NCBI RefSeq assembly: GCF_017874475.1
Contig: NZ_JAGGLO010000007.1
Coordinates: 32,992-96,991 of the forward strand
DNA length: 64,000 nucleotides
Reading direction: 5' to 3'
Source of the DNA: Anaerococcus degeneri
Lineage (GTDB): Bacteria > Bacillota > Clostridia > Tissierellales > Peptoniphilaceae
Position numbers and translations under genes: made by a program. Below are positions 24,088-32,497 of the stretch, in pieces; the stretch's first letter is position 1; each line of letters starts with the position of its first letter. The notes under the pieces were generated by a model. It saw nothing but the letters and a program-made list of their open reading frames with translations. It was not told the origin of the DNA and did not search any database.

Positions 24088-25969
24088 TTTCCGCTCCCTT
24101 CAAAAATATTTTCTGAAATTCTTTAATATTATTTGCTTCTGATGATTTTTTTATTAGTTCAAAATTGTTTAAGTAGTCTCCTAACTTATCGTAGTATATA
24201 CTTAAGTCACCCCTTGTATTACCAATGATTAAAGAAAATATTATTTTTACGTTATTTTCATTCCATTTTATTTTTTTTCTTGGAATTAGAATTATTGAGA
24301 AGCTATCGCCGTCTACTTGCTCAAATATATGGGGCAAGGCTATGTTTCCGTAGGATGTAAAGGCCATTTCTTCTCTTTCTAGATATTGTTGTTTGATAGT
24401 AGAAAAGCTTAAATTAGTTTTTTTTGCAACAATATTTGATAGGATGTCTAAAGCTTCACTCATATCTTTGATGTCAATATCTTTTATAAATATTGAATTA
24501 GTAAATATTGAGTCGATCTCAGTAAAGTCACTTACTTTAATGGCATCATCTATTTTCAAGAAATCTTGTTGTTTAAATATTACATCCACATAAACAATTG
24601 GTGTTTTGGTTTTTTCTTTGATAGGTACAGAGGATACTATGAAGTCAAAATTATCAAGCTTGTATAGTTTTAATTTACTTAAGTCAGTTAAGCTTAGGCT
24701 TGAGATTTGACTCATGTATTTCTTTTCGATTTGTGTTTTCATTATCTGTGCTGAAGCATTCCCAGAACCACAAACTATTAAGATATTTCTTTTTTGCTGG
24801 GCGTTATTTTCCATAGCACTTGCAATATGCAAGGCGAGATAACCAATTTCATCATCGGATACTTTAGTGTTGTAGTTTTGATTTATTGGGTTGGTAGCTA
24901 TAGTTGCCAACATAAACGAAATTTGATTTTCTTTTATATCAGTAAGTATTGGATTATTCATTGTTAGTCCATACCTTAATCTTTCTATGAGTGGACCAAG
25001 GTGGAGGGATAGGGCAAAGAATAGGTCGATATTTGATCTAAAGTCGTATTTGCTGACTTTGTAGATTTCATCTATCATCTTCTGAGCAAGCTCAGAGATT
25101 TCTGGTGATACTTTCTCATAGTTTGTAATAGCGTTTTTGCTAATTAGGTGCATGGTTAGGTAGAGGATTTCTTCCTTTGGAAATTCTATATCTAATTTAT
25201 CTGAAAGTTCTTTAACAACCATATTAGCAGTGTCAAATTCTTCATGAGAGACTACCCTTTTTGATAGCTCATCGGACACCTCTATATATTTTCCATTTTT
25301 AATACGAAGAATAGATATATAAATATGAATTACAAGGTTTTTGAAGTTAGCATATGGCATATAGAAAGATTCAGGGAAACTAATGTCATCAATTATTGCT
25401 TGGATTTTGCTAAAAAGTTTCTTTTCTTCATCTTTACCAAAAATTGATGGGTCTTCGCCTATCTCATTTCTTATGGCACGTCTTATATCTTTTTCATTCC
25501 CTTCTATTTTCATACCGTAGTAAGGTTTGCTTATTAGGTTAATTTTGTAATCAGCTAATAGTTTTCTAACTTTTTTTACATCTTTGTTGATTTGAGAAGG
25601 AGATACATAAAACATATCGGCTAGTTCTTGCTGTTTAATAAAGGAATTTGAAAACAAAAGAAGTTTTAAGATACTTTCTATCCTAAAATCTTTGTTGGGG
25701 TTTTCTTGATGAAAGTAGGCGTATTTGTACCAATCATGCTTTAGAAAGTTTTTGAACTTATCTTCATTTAAGATTTTGAATTGATATCCTTTTCCTGTTT
25801 CTGATACTACAATAGCACCATTTCTTTCAATGTATGAATTAAGGATTGATATTTCCTTTTGGACAGTTTTAGAACTAAGTTCAAGAGTCGCTCCAATCTC
25901 TTCTGAGCTATGATAATCATAATCTGTTGTTAGGAAGTCAAAGACTTCTTTAGTTCTTGTTTCAATCAT
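24080..25969 (-). CDS. LicR/BglG-type PRD regulator of the MupG/PTS operon
   Basis: 629 residues. Two N-terminal HTH domains (~1-130; EEIGATLELSSKTVQKEISI near 21), two PTS regulation domains (~180-385), an EIIB-like domain with ILIVCGSGNASAQIMK near 395, and a C-terminal EIIA-like domain with NIALPHIFEQ near 560. This is the LicR/MtlR activator architecture, controlled by phosphorylation of PRD and EII modules. First gene of the operon. It is closely similar along its length to the regulator at 34409-36286, and their promoters share an element (26011-26030 here), suggesting autoregulation. Confidence 0.9.
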   Translation of the reverse strand: MIETRTKEVFDFLTTDYDYHSSEEIGATLELSSKTVQKEISILNSYIERNGAIVVSETGKGYQFKILNEDKFKNFLKHDWYKYAYFHQENPNKDFRIESILKLLLFSNSFIKQQELADMFYVSPSQINKDVKKVRKLLADYKINLISKPYYGMKIEGNEKDIRRAIRNEIGEDPSIFGKDEEKKLFSKIQAIIDDISFPESFYMPYANFKNLVIHIYISILRIKNGKYIEVSDELSKRVVSHEEFDTANMVVKELSDKLDIEFPKEEILYLTMHLISKNAITNYEKVSPEISELAQKMIDEIYKVSKYDFRSNIDLFFALSLHLGPLIERLRYGLTMNNPILTDIKENQISFMLATIATNPINQNYNTKVSDDEIGYLALHIASAMENNAQQKRNILIVCGSGNASAQIMKTQIEKKYMSQISSLSLTDLSKLKLYKLDNFDFIVSSVPIKEKTKTPIVYVDVIFKQQDFLKIDDAIKVSDFTEIDSIFTNSIFIKDIDIKDMSEALDILSNIVAKKTNLSFSTIKQQYLEREEMAFTSYGNIALPHIFEQVDGDSFSIILIPRKKIKWNENNVKIIFSLIIGNTRGDLSIYYDKLGDYLNNFELIKKSSEANNIKEFQKIFLKGAENG

Positions 25970-25987
25970 TTTATCACCCTTAATTAT

Positions 25988-26030
25988 ATTATAGTAAATA
26001 ATTTTCTAAACCTCCACTCAAACATTTTCT
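25988..26030 (-). promoter_or_regulatory. Promoter and shared 20-bp element of the first LicR operon
   Basis: On the minus strand AGAAAATGTTTGAGTGGAGG (26030-26011), a 17-bp spacer, then TATAAT (25993-25988). The same arrangement, with 16-17 of 20 bases identical and exactly the same distance to TATAAT, precedes the second LicR operon. The -35 is poor, so the element is a good candidate activator site overlapping the -35 region. Confidence 0.65.
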
Positions 26031-26144
26031 TTATGGGTAGGTAAATTTATTGTATTGATATAGCAAGGTAAACTAATTAGGAGAAAGGGAGGTATTTAAT
26101 TAAGAATAGGAAAAAGAACTTAATAAAGTCCTTGATAAAGGCAA

Positions 26145-26190
26145 TAAAAAAACTCTCGAAAGAAGTTTTTATTATTACTTTGCGAGAGTT
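26145..26190 (-). terminator. Terminator of the glycosylasparaginase operon
   Basis: On the minus strand AACTCTCGCAAAG ... CTTTCGAGAGTT (26190-26178 with 26162-26151) followed by a run of T. One internal bulge. It separates the operon from the LicR promoter of the leftward operon. Confidence 0.85.
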
Positions 26191-26215
26191 TTACAAATTT
26201 AACATATTTTTTATT

Positions 26216-27109
26216 TTACCTGTTTACAGACCTTGCCATCATGGATACAGTGTGTCTGATTCCTCTTATTGCAAGACTTATCTCAAATATATTTTCAACT
26301 GGTGCAAGGCCACCGTAGCCGGCATCTCCTATGTGTTGGATGTCTACGCCACAGATTTTGTTGGCTATGGCAATTTGCCTGATGGTTTCTTTGCTAGAGC
26401 CTTCTTGGCTTGTGCCTATAGCAGTCATAATTAGGGCATCATTGGCATGGGCAACTTTTACAGCTGCTTTGAGGTCTTCGCTATCAAAGCCTGGGACTGT
26501 GCCCACAGCTGGAACAAGGATTATATCAGCTCCTGCCTTGACGAAGGTTTCTATGGTTTCCTTATTAGTTACTGGTTCGTCAACACCTGATGAGTGCATT
26601 TTGCCAGCGATGATTAGGCCTGAGAAATTTTCCTTAGCAAGTTTAATCGCCTGGGCTATGGTTTTATTTGTAACCCCTGTGCCAGGATTGCCTGTTAGGC
26701 ACAAAAAGTCCATGCCAAGCTTATCTAAGGCGGCCAAACTATCCTTGTTGACAGTTCTGCCCCTAGAGATTTCTAGGAAATCTTCCATCATTTTGGCATC
26801 TGGATCTATTGGCTCGAGGTTAACACCAATAGGTCTTCCGACAAGTTTTTTTAGTTCATTTACAAAATCGGCTTGGTTTTCTATACCAGCAAGCTTAGGT
26901 TCTAGTACATCTACTGCATTCAGGAGGATGAGGTCGGCACCGAAAGCAGTGGCGATTTCTGCCCCTGTTATATCTCCTATGAAGGCTTCTCTAACGGCAA
27001 CATTTTCTGCACAAACAGTCCTGCCCTCGCTTGCCTTTATACTTTGTTTGAGTTCCTTTGCAGAATAGGCTATGAGGTCTGACGCATTGGAACTTATTAA
27101 TCTTTTCAT
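26216..27109 (-). CDS. TIM-barrel-like protein of unknown function in the glycosylasparagine operon
   Basis: 297 residues from the ATG at 27109, which follows AAAGGAGAATAAA; the frame is open further upstream but without a ribosome site. Alternating strand/helix pattern typical of a (beta/alpha)8 barrel: DLILLNAVDV near 60, PIGVNLEPIDP near 93, MDFLCLTGNPGTGV near 130, LIIAGKMHSSGV near 162, ADIILVPAVGTVPG near 192, DALIMTAIGTSQEGSS near 220. The Gly-rich strand ends resemble phosphate-binding loops. Homologues sit near PTS genes in other Firmicutes, in my recollection, but no reaction is established. Last gene of the operon, 1 base after the M20 gene. Confidence 0.7.
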   Translation of the reverse strand: MKRLISSNASDLIAYSAKELKQSIKASEGRTVCAENVAVREAFIGDITGAEIATAFGADLILLNAVDVLEPKLAGIENQADFVNELKKLVGRPIGVNLEPIDPDAKMMEDFLEISRGRTVNKDSLAALDKLGMDFLCLTGNPGTGVTNKTIAQAIKLAKENFSGLIIAGKMHSSGVDEPVTNKETIETFVKAGADIILVPAVGTVPGFDSEDLKAAVKVAHANDALIMTAIGTSQEGSSKETIRQIAIANKICGVDIQHIGDAGYGGLAPVENIFEISLAIRGIRHTVSMMARSVNR

Positions 27110-27110
27110 T

Positions 27111-28217
27111 TTATTCTCCTTTATTGAAATGTTCGTTAATCTTATAAAATGCGTAAGCATAAATTTTTGCACATTTTATTAAATCGTCTACATCCATCCA
27201 CTCATTTGGCAGGTGAGCAATTCCATTTTGTCCTGGAAATGATGGGCCAAAAGGAATGATGTTTGGGCAAAAATGAGCATAGGTCATGCCAGTGGTTGTC
27301 GTTGGTTTTTCATTTTCGTCCATAAAATCATTGTAGGCACCATTTAAAATCTCTACCAAGGCAGAGTTTTTATCTATCAGAAAGGCTTTTTCGTAGGATA
27401 CTAGGTTCACTTTTAGACCGAGAGCATTTTCTTCGATTTTCCTTAGGACCTCATCCTTATCGCAAATAGGCATAGAAAGGCTAAAGTCTATACCGTATTC
27501 ATCTTCAGACCTAAAAATTTTCTTGCCCCTTAAAATCATCCTACCAAAGTTTTGGTCACTGATATCTATGTCTAGGTTTTTGATTGGGTCGCCGGCAAAG
27601 ATTTTTTTGTTTAGGAAATTTTCAAAACTTTCAAAATCTCCCCTTAGCTCGACCTTGGCCCTGGCTCTTTCGCCGTAAATTGCTGGGAATTTATTATCTG
27701 GGGAAAATCCCATTATAGGTGGCTTTTCCTTGGTTAGATAATATTTTAGATCTGCCATGCCGCTTTCTTCATCAGATCCGAAGACAATCCTAAATTCCCT
27801 GTTGAATTTGACTCCTAAAATTTTTAGGGCATATAAACCATAAAATGCAGCCATAATTGGTCCCTTGTTGTCAAGAGCTCCCCTGGAGTAGATTCTATTA
27901 TCGTGGATTTCACCGCCATAGGGTGGGTACTTCCAGCCTGGTAATTCGTCTACTACATCAAGGTGGCCCATGGCACAAACATAGTCGCTGCCTTCGCCAA
28001 TCGAACAATAGGCCATGTGGTTGTCTACGTTTTTTGTTGCAAAACCCTTATTAGAAGTGATTTCTATTATTTTTTCCAAGACCTTTTTGCAGTCTAGGCC
28101 GTAGGGAGCATCAGCTGTAGCTTCTGCCTTTTTGCTAGGGATTTTTATTACTTCTCTTAGGTCCGAAATTAGGTCGTCTTTTAGGGAGTCGACCATTTGG
28201 TCAATCTTATCTTTCAT
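27111..28217 (-). CDS. M20-family metallopeptidase (dipeptidase-like)
   Basis: A 368-residue zinc peptidase of the M20 clan. Metal-site motifs: CAMGHLDVVDELPGW near residue 79 (HxD), SRGALDNKGP near 110 (bridging Asp), and FGSDEESGMADL near 146 (catalytic Glu pair). A C-terminal HLPNEW near 340 gives the last His. It resembles PepV/Sapep-type dipeptidases but is about 100 residues shorter, mainly in the lid domain, so it may prefer other substrates such as short glyco- or muropeptides. The start overlaps the M42 gene stop by 4 bases. Confidence 0.85.
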   Translation of the reverse strand: MKDKIDQMVDSLKDDLISDLREVIKIPSKKAEATADAPYGLDCKKVLEKIIEITSNKGFATKNVDNHMAYCSIGEGSDYVCAMGHLDVVDELPGWKYPPYGGEIHDNRIYSRGALDNKGPIMAAFYGLYALKILGVKFNREFRIVFGSDEESGMADLKYYLTKEKPPIMGFSPDNKFPAIYGERARAKVELRGDFESFENFLNKKIFAGDPIKNLDIDISDQNFGRMILRGKKIFRSEDEYGIDFSLSMPICDKDEVLRKIEENALGLKVNLVSYEKAFLIDKNSALVEILNGAYNDFMDENEKPTTTTGMTYAHFCPNIIPFGPSFPGQNGIAHLPNEWMDVDDLIKCAKIYAYAFYKINEHFNKGE

Positions 28218-29275
28218 TGCAAATCCTTAATTTTTTCAAATTCTTTTTCATCTAGGTTTTCGATAATTATTTTTACCAGTTTTAGGCAATTTTCAACATC
28301 ATCTGTGTTTGCTAGGGTGTGGTTGGTATGCATATACCTGACTGGAATTGATAGGGTCATATTTATAATCCCATCTAGGGATTTGTGAATATTTCCAGAA
28401 TCAGTTCCTCCCTTGTTAAAGACTGCATATTGGTATTTTATCTGATTAGTCTCGCACAAATTTTCGACCCAACGCATAAGGCCCCTGTGGGCAATGGAGT
28501 TAGAGTCTATAAAAGAAAGGACGAGGCCACCACCGAGTTTGACTGAGTTTTTGTCAAAGACAGTATCACCTGCAAGTGTGGTGTCAATGGCAAAGGCCAG
28601 GTCTGGTCTAACTATATCTGTAACTGTACGAGCGCCTCTGAGTCCTGGTTCTTCTTGGACTGTGAAGGCCCAGTAGATATCGGTTTTGTTGGCAAGTTTA
28701 TTAGCCAAAATCTCTTCGCCAAGGTAGGCAGAAATCCTATTATCTATTGCCTTTGCTAGGAAAAATTTATCATTGGCAAGGTCAATGTCTGGCGCATAGG
28801 GAACCACTTCATCGCCAATTCCTATATTCAATTTCTCAAAATCTCCATCTTCCAAAGCCAAATCTAGGTAGAGTTCATCTTGGCTTAAAGTTTTGGATTT
28901 CTCTTCTGGACTTCTACCGTGGGTTGCTGGAGAGGAGATGACCCCAAAATATCTTTGACCATCCTTATTTATCAATTGGTAAATTTGGCCAACAACCAAG
29001 TGGGTCCAGGTAGAACCAACAGGTCTTAGCTTCAAAAAATTACTCCTAAAATCTTCTACCAAAAACCCGATTTCATCGATGTGGGTTGCAAACATGAGTT
29101 TTAGAGGGTTTTGAGAATCTTTAGTTTTCTTTCTTACAATTAGGCTACCTATCCCGTCTTTTTGGATTTCTAGGCTCTTAGCATCCAGGTTTTTTTCTAA
29201 ATGGCTGACGACCCTATCTTCAAAAGAGCTCAGGCCAGGAAGGCTTGATATGGATTTAAATTTTTTTAAATCCAT
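28214..29275 (-). CDS. M42-family aminopeptidase (active-type)
   Basis: A 353-residue M42 (glutamyl aminopeptidase/TET-like) metallopeptidase. All signature residues are present: FATHIDEIGFLV near residue 63 (His and Asp), AKAIDNRISAY near 177 (bridging Asp), VQEEPGLRGA near 209 (catalytic Glu and metal Glu), AIDTT near 230, and GGTDSGNIHKS near 310 (His). M42 enzymes form dodecameric shells that trim peptides from the N-terminus. It lies 1 base after a paralogue that has lost these residues, suggesting the two may assemble together. The role here is probably trimming peptides attached to the imported substrate, which is inference. Confidence 0.88.
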   Translation of the reverse strand: MDLKKFKSISSLPGLSSFEDRVVSHLEKNLDAKSLEIQKDGIGSLIVRKKTKDSQNPLKLMFATHIDEIGFLVEDFRSNFLKLRPVGSTWTHLVVGQIYQLINKDGQRYFGVISSPATHGRSPEEKSKTLSQDELYLDLALEDGDFEKLNIGIGDEVVPYAPDIDLANDKFFLAKAIDNRISAYLGEEILANKLANKTDIYWAFTVQEEPGLRGARTVTDIVRPDLAFAIDTTLAGDTVFDKNSVKLGGGLVLSFIDSNSIAHRGLMRWVENLCETNQIKYQYAVFNKGGTDSGNIHKSLDGIINMTLSIPVRYMHTNHTLANTDDVENCLKLVKIIIENLDEKEFEKIKDLQ

Positions 29276-29276
29276 A

Positions 29277-30275
29277 TCAGACTCCTAAAAATTCTTGGGC
29301 TTGATCTAAAAAATCAATTAAGAAATTCTCAAGCTTTTCTATGTCGGTTTTCATAATTACTTCATTTGCTGTTGTGATATTTGCTGTGGCAAGGCCTACA
29401 GATAGGCTAGGAGTTCCTGAAAGAGTCTTGTGGATAAAAGACCCATCATTGCCCCTAAGTCCAAGATAGGCCTTAGTTTCAAATTTTGATTCCACAAAGG
29501 ATAAAAGCTTCCTGTCAGGTAACATTTGCTTATCGTATTTGCCGACAATTATCCCATCGCCTAGGGCGATTTTTGGACTTGAAGCGTTGGTTTCAAAGCT
29601 TGTAAGTGCAAGGGCGAGGTCAGGCCTTATGACATAGGTTGCAGTTTTTGTTCCCCTAAAACCTATGGTTGATTGGGAAATTCCACCAATATATAGGTCG
29701 AAAGGATAGGTCTTATCCCTTATTTTTTCGGCAAGGCTTATGGAAATATATTGGAAGATTTTTTGGCTAAGTGACCTTGCCATTATGAAGTTTTCATTTT
29801 CAAAAAAAGGAGAATCTAAACTTACAAGATCTCCTATATTTACCCTTTCTTTAAGGTCATCTAAGGGCAAGAGGACTTCTATAAAAAGGTCATCTTCGCT
29901 TATAGTTGATTTTGTGTTTTCGGCAAATTTCACATCTGCCTTTATGACACCCTTGATGTTTTCTTTGTTTCTTGTAATAATATTTACTCTTTGATTTAAA
30001 AAAGATAATGGAGAAATATCTTCTAGGAGTATAAACCTTAATTTTCCATTATCTTCTATTTCTCTAACCATTAATCCGTATTCGTCAAGGGGAAAGGCTA
30101 GCATTATTTTTTTGCGACCAGGATTATCCTTATTGAAAAAAACTGAGTTTAGATTATCTCTCACTATTTTATATCCATAGGATGCATAAGCATCTTGAAG
30201 ATAATTGCTAATTTGTTTTTCAAAACTTGATACGGAATAAATATCATAGATTTCTTTTATTTTTTTCTCTATCAT
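29277..30275 (-). CDS. Degenerate M42-family pseudo-peptidase
   Basis: A 332-residue paralogue of the adjacent M42 enzyme whose fold motifs align but whose metal ligands are replaced. HIDEIG becomes FPLDEYG, AIDNRIS becomes SLSQKIF, QEEPGLRG becomes SQSTIGFRG, and AIDTT becomes ALTSFE; only the final IHKT histidine remains. The frame is intact with no stop codons and normal codon usage, so it is a maintained protein, not a decaying gene. A structural or regulatory partner of the active M42, or a binding protein, is more likely than a peptidase. Confidence 0.8.
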   Translation of the reverse strand: MIEKKIKEIYDIYSVSSFEKQISNYLQDAYASYGYKIVRDNLNSVFFNKDNPGRKKIMLAFPLDEYGLMVREIEDNGKLRFILLEDISPLSFLNQRVNIITRNKENIKGVIKADVKFAENTKSTISEDDLFIEVLLPLDDLKERVNIGDLVSLDSPFFENENFIMARSLSQKIFQYISISLAEKIRDKTYPFDLYIGGISQSTIGFRGTKTATYVIRPDLALALTSFETNASSPKIALGDGIIVGKYDKQMLPDRKLLSFVESKFETKAYLGLRGNDGSFIHKTLSGTPSLSVGLATANITTANEVIMKTDIEKLENFLIDFLDQAQEFLGV

Positions 30276-30280
30276 AATTT

Positions 30281-30793
30281 TTAATATAAATGGTCCTCGT
30301 TGATTTGTTTACCATTAACTTTGGAATCTATATAGCAAGCTAGGTTGTCAAAACTTTCGCTAAGACCTGTCCCACCTTTTTTTGGCATTTTTAGGATATC
30401 AATCTTATCCTTGTAGGCCTCGATGGTAGATTCGTTTTCTTGAGACATCATTGCTACCACATTAAGATTAGTGTTTTCTTTTATGGATTTTGCAATTTCG
30501 GCAGACATTAGGGCATAGTCTTCAAAGTTAAAGCATGGTCCACAGACAACCATATCTGGTTGAATCTTTTCTGCCATTTTTGTCATTTTTATTACTACTT
30601 CTTTTTTGTGGTTTAAAAAATATTCGTTGCCACAATATAAGGTTGCTACTATGTTAGCAGAAACCTGATCGAAATGAGGTTTTAGCATAAGGGCAGAACC
30701 AATTCCGCCCTTTGCTATAGCTAGGTCCTGGTTGGGATTTGATTTACCACCAGCACCGGCCAAACCCTGATCAAAGATCAATAAAATTTTCAT
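30281..30793 (-). CDS. Stand-alone GrdB-like N-terminal domain protein
   Basis: 170 residues resembling the N-terminal part of GrdB, the protein B subunit of glycine/sarcosine/betaine reductase: GLAGAGGKSNPNQD near residue 10, GIGSALMLKPHF near 30, IVATLYCGNEYFLNHKKE near 48, and DMVVCGPCFNFEDYALMSAE near 82. GrdB is about 430 residues with a selenocysteine later in the chain. That part is absent here, and no Sec codon or other grd gene is nearby. The conserved CGPCF and YCGNEYF cysteines remain. It is not a recent truncation, since it has its own stop and sits snugly between EIIC and the M42 paralogue. The function in a PTS operon is unknown. Confidence 0.7.
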   Translation of the reverse strand: MKILLIFDQGLAGAGGKSNPNQDLAIAKGGIGSALMLKPHFDQVSANIVATLYCGNEYFLNHKKEVVIKMTKMAEKIQPDMVVCGPCFNFEDYALMSAEIAKSIKENTNLNVVAMMSQENESTIEAYKDKIDILKMPKKGGTGLSESFDNLACYIDSKVNGKQINEDHLY

Positions 30794-30813
30794 TTGTTGC
30801 TTCTTTCTAAAAA

Positions 30814-32166
30814 TTAATCTAGGCTTAAATCGTCAAATGAGAGTGAGTCGATTTCGTCAACTTCTTCTACCTTATTCTTTTCTTCTTCTAGGTATTGGTT
30901 ATCTAGAAGTTTCATGAATGGGTAGTAAATTGCCATATCAAGGGCAAGTAGGCCTAGCTGCAAGATTACTGCAGAGATTGAACCTGTGATTAAGTATCCA
31001 GAGAAACCTATTGGTGTTGTCCATGGTAGTTGGATACCAGATGTTATAGGAATGAAACCAGAAATTGTTGCAATATATGCTATAACTGTATTTGCAATAG
31101 GTGATAGGATAAATGGAATTATCATAATTGGGTTTAATACTATTGGTAGACCAAAGATGATTGGTTCGTTAATTCCAAAGATACCTGCTGGTAGAGATAG
31201 TCTACCTAAAACTTTCATTCTTTCAGATTTAGCTAAGAATGCCATCATTATTACAAGACCAAGTGTTGATCCACCACCACCGAAGTTACAGAAGAAATCT
31301 GAGAATCCAGCTGTGAAGATGTTTGTCATTTTTAGACCAGCTTGGGCTGCTTCGTAGTTTTCAAGGGTAAGTGCCTTGTGGATTGGTGAGAATACTGTGT
31401 TTGTAACAGCAGGGCCGTTAATACCAAAGAACCAGAATAGGGTTGATAAGAATTGGTATATAACTTCAAATAGGGCAAATCTTCCAAGGCCAACTAGTGG
31501 TGCTTGAAGTACTTGGTAAATTAAGTTGTGTAGGTACTCATAGGATGTATGAGAAATGATGATATTTATCACAAAGAAGAATATCATTGATAGGGCTGCA
31601 GGTATTAAGGCTGCGAAAGAATCCATTACTGCTGGTGGAACACCATCAGGTAGTTTTATTACAAGTTTTCTATTCATTGCCCAAGCAAAAATATTTACAG
31701 CTAGGATTGCTACTATCATTGATAGGAAGATACCAGCAGTACCAAAGTTTCCAAAAGCAAAACCACGGAATACTTGTTCAGAATTTTCAACATTTACAAA
31801 GTTTGGGTGTCTTTGTGGTGTTACTATCAAGAAGGATACTAGGGCAACTGTTGCTGCTGATACCTTATCAGCTAGGCCTTTTTCACGAGCATAGCAATAA
31901 CCAATAGAAAATGATGCTAGTAGGGCTATACAGTCAAAGGCTATGGCTGTTACTCTACCAAGATAAGCATCCCAGCCTTCTCCCAAAATGCCAGCCATAA
32001 ATTCTGCGTATCCATTAATTGGGAAGTTGGCAATTAGTAAAAATATAGAACCAATGATAACAATTGGTGTTGTAATTAAGAAACCGTCTCTAATCGCACT
32101 TAAAATTTTGTTTTTTGATAAGGCGTTAGCGATAGGTGATAGGATAGAATCAAGTTTTTTTAACAT
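30814..32166 (-). CDS. PTS lactose/cellobiose-family EIIC (glycosylasparagine operon)
   Basis: A 450-residue membrane permease, about ten hydrophobic segments. Seen: AIRDGFLITTPIVIIGSIFL near residue 24, GGGGSTLGLVIMM near 295, FGINEPIIFGLPIVLNPIM near 332 (the diagnostic NEPIIFG), and an acidic C-terminal tail. EIIB is encoded 2 bases upstream and the GrdB-like gene follows. The gene context (glycosylasparaginase and peptidases) suggests a substrate such as GlcNAc-asparagine or a small glycopeptide rather than cellobiose; that is inference. Confidence 0.88.
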   Translation of the reverse strand: MLKKLDSILSPIANALSKNKILSAIRDGFLITTPIVIIGSIFLLIANFPINGYAEFMAGILGEGWDAYLGRVTAIAFDCIALLASFSIGYCYAREKGLADKVSAATVALVSFLIVTPQRHPNFVNVENSEQVFRGFAFGNFGTAGIFLSMIVAILAVNIFAWAMNRKLVIKLPDGVPPAVMDSFAALIPAALSMIFFFVINIIISHTSYEYLHNLIYQVLQAPLVGLGRFALFEVIYQFLSTLFWFFGINGPAVTNTVFSPIHKALTLENYEAAQAGLKMTNIFTAGFSDFFCNFGGGGSTLGLVIMMAFLAKSERMKVLGRLSLPAGIFGINEPIIFGLPIVLNPIMIIPFILSPIANTVIAYIATISGFIPITSGIQLPWTTPIGFSGYLITGSISAVILQLGLLALDMAIYYPFMKLLDNQYLEEEKNKVEEVDEIDSLSFDDLSLD

Positions 32167-32168
32167 TT

Positions 32169-32495
32169 CTATTTACCTCCGTTTTTCTTGTATTCTAAGA
32201 TGGTTGCCTTGAGGACTCTTTCGCCGTTCATTGTGCCATAATCATCAGGATTAATTGGCATAATAACCTTGCCAAGATTGCCGTATTTTTCTTTTGTTTT
32301 TTCATAAATATGGCGTACTTGTGGACCTAAGAGGATGGCATCTGGGTTCTCTGATTTGATTATTGTATCCATTTCAGAATCAGGGAAGGCCTTCACTTCA
32401 ATAGGCAAGTTATTTTGGTCGGCAACTTTTTGCATTCTGCTCGCAAGTAGGCTTGTTGACATGCCTGCGCTACAAAATAAATAAAATTTTTTCAT
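32169..32495 (-). CDS. PTS lactose/cellobiose-family EIIB
   Basis: 108 residues. The phosphocysteine is C8 in YLFCSAGMSTSLLASRM, and ILLGPQVRHIYEKTKEKYG is the characteristic mid-section. It lies between the RDD membrane protein gene (2 bases away) and EIIC (2 bases away) and completes the A-B-C set of this operon. Confidence 0.93.
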   Translation of the reverse strand: MKKFYLFCSAGMSTSLLASRMQKVADQNNLPIEVKAFPDSEMDTIIKSENPDAILLGPQVRHIYEKTKEKYGNLGKVIMPINPDDYGTMNGERVLKATILEYKKNGGK

Positions 32496-32497
32496 AT

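Noticed and set aside
26331..27068. 245-residue plus-strand frame antisense to the TIM-barrel-like gene
   Set aside because: It mirrors the codons of a well-supported gene and its product has no recognisable motif.
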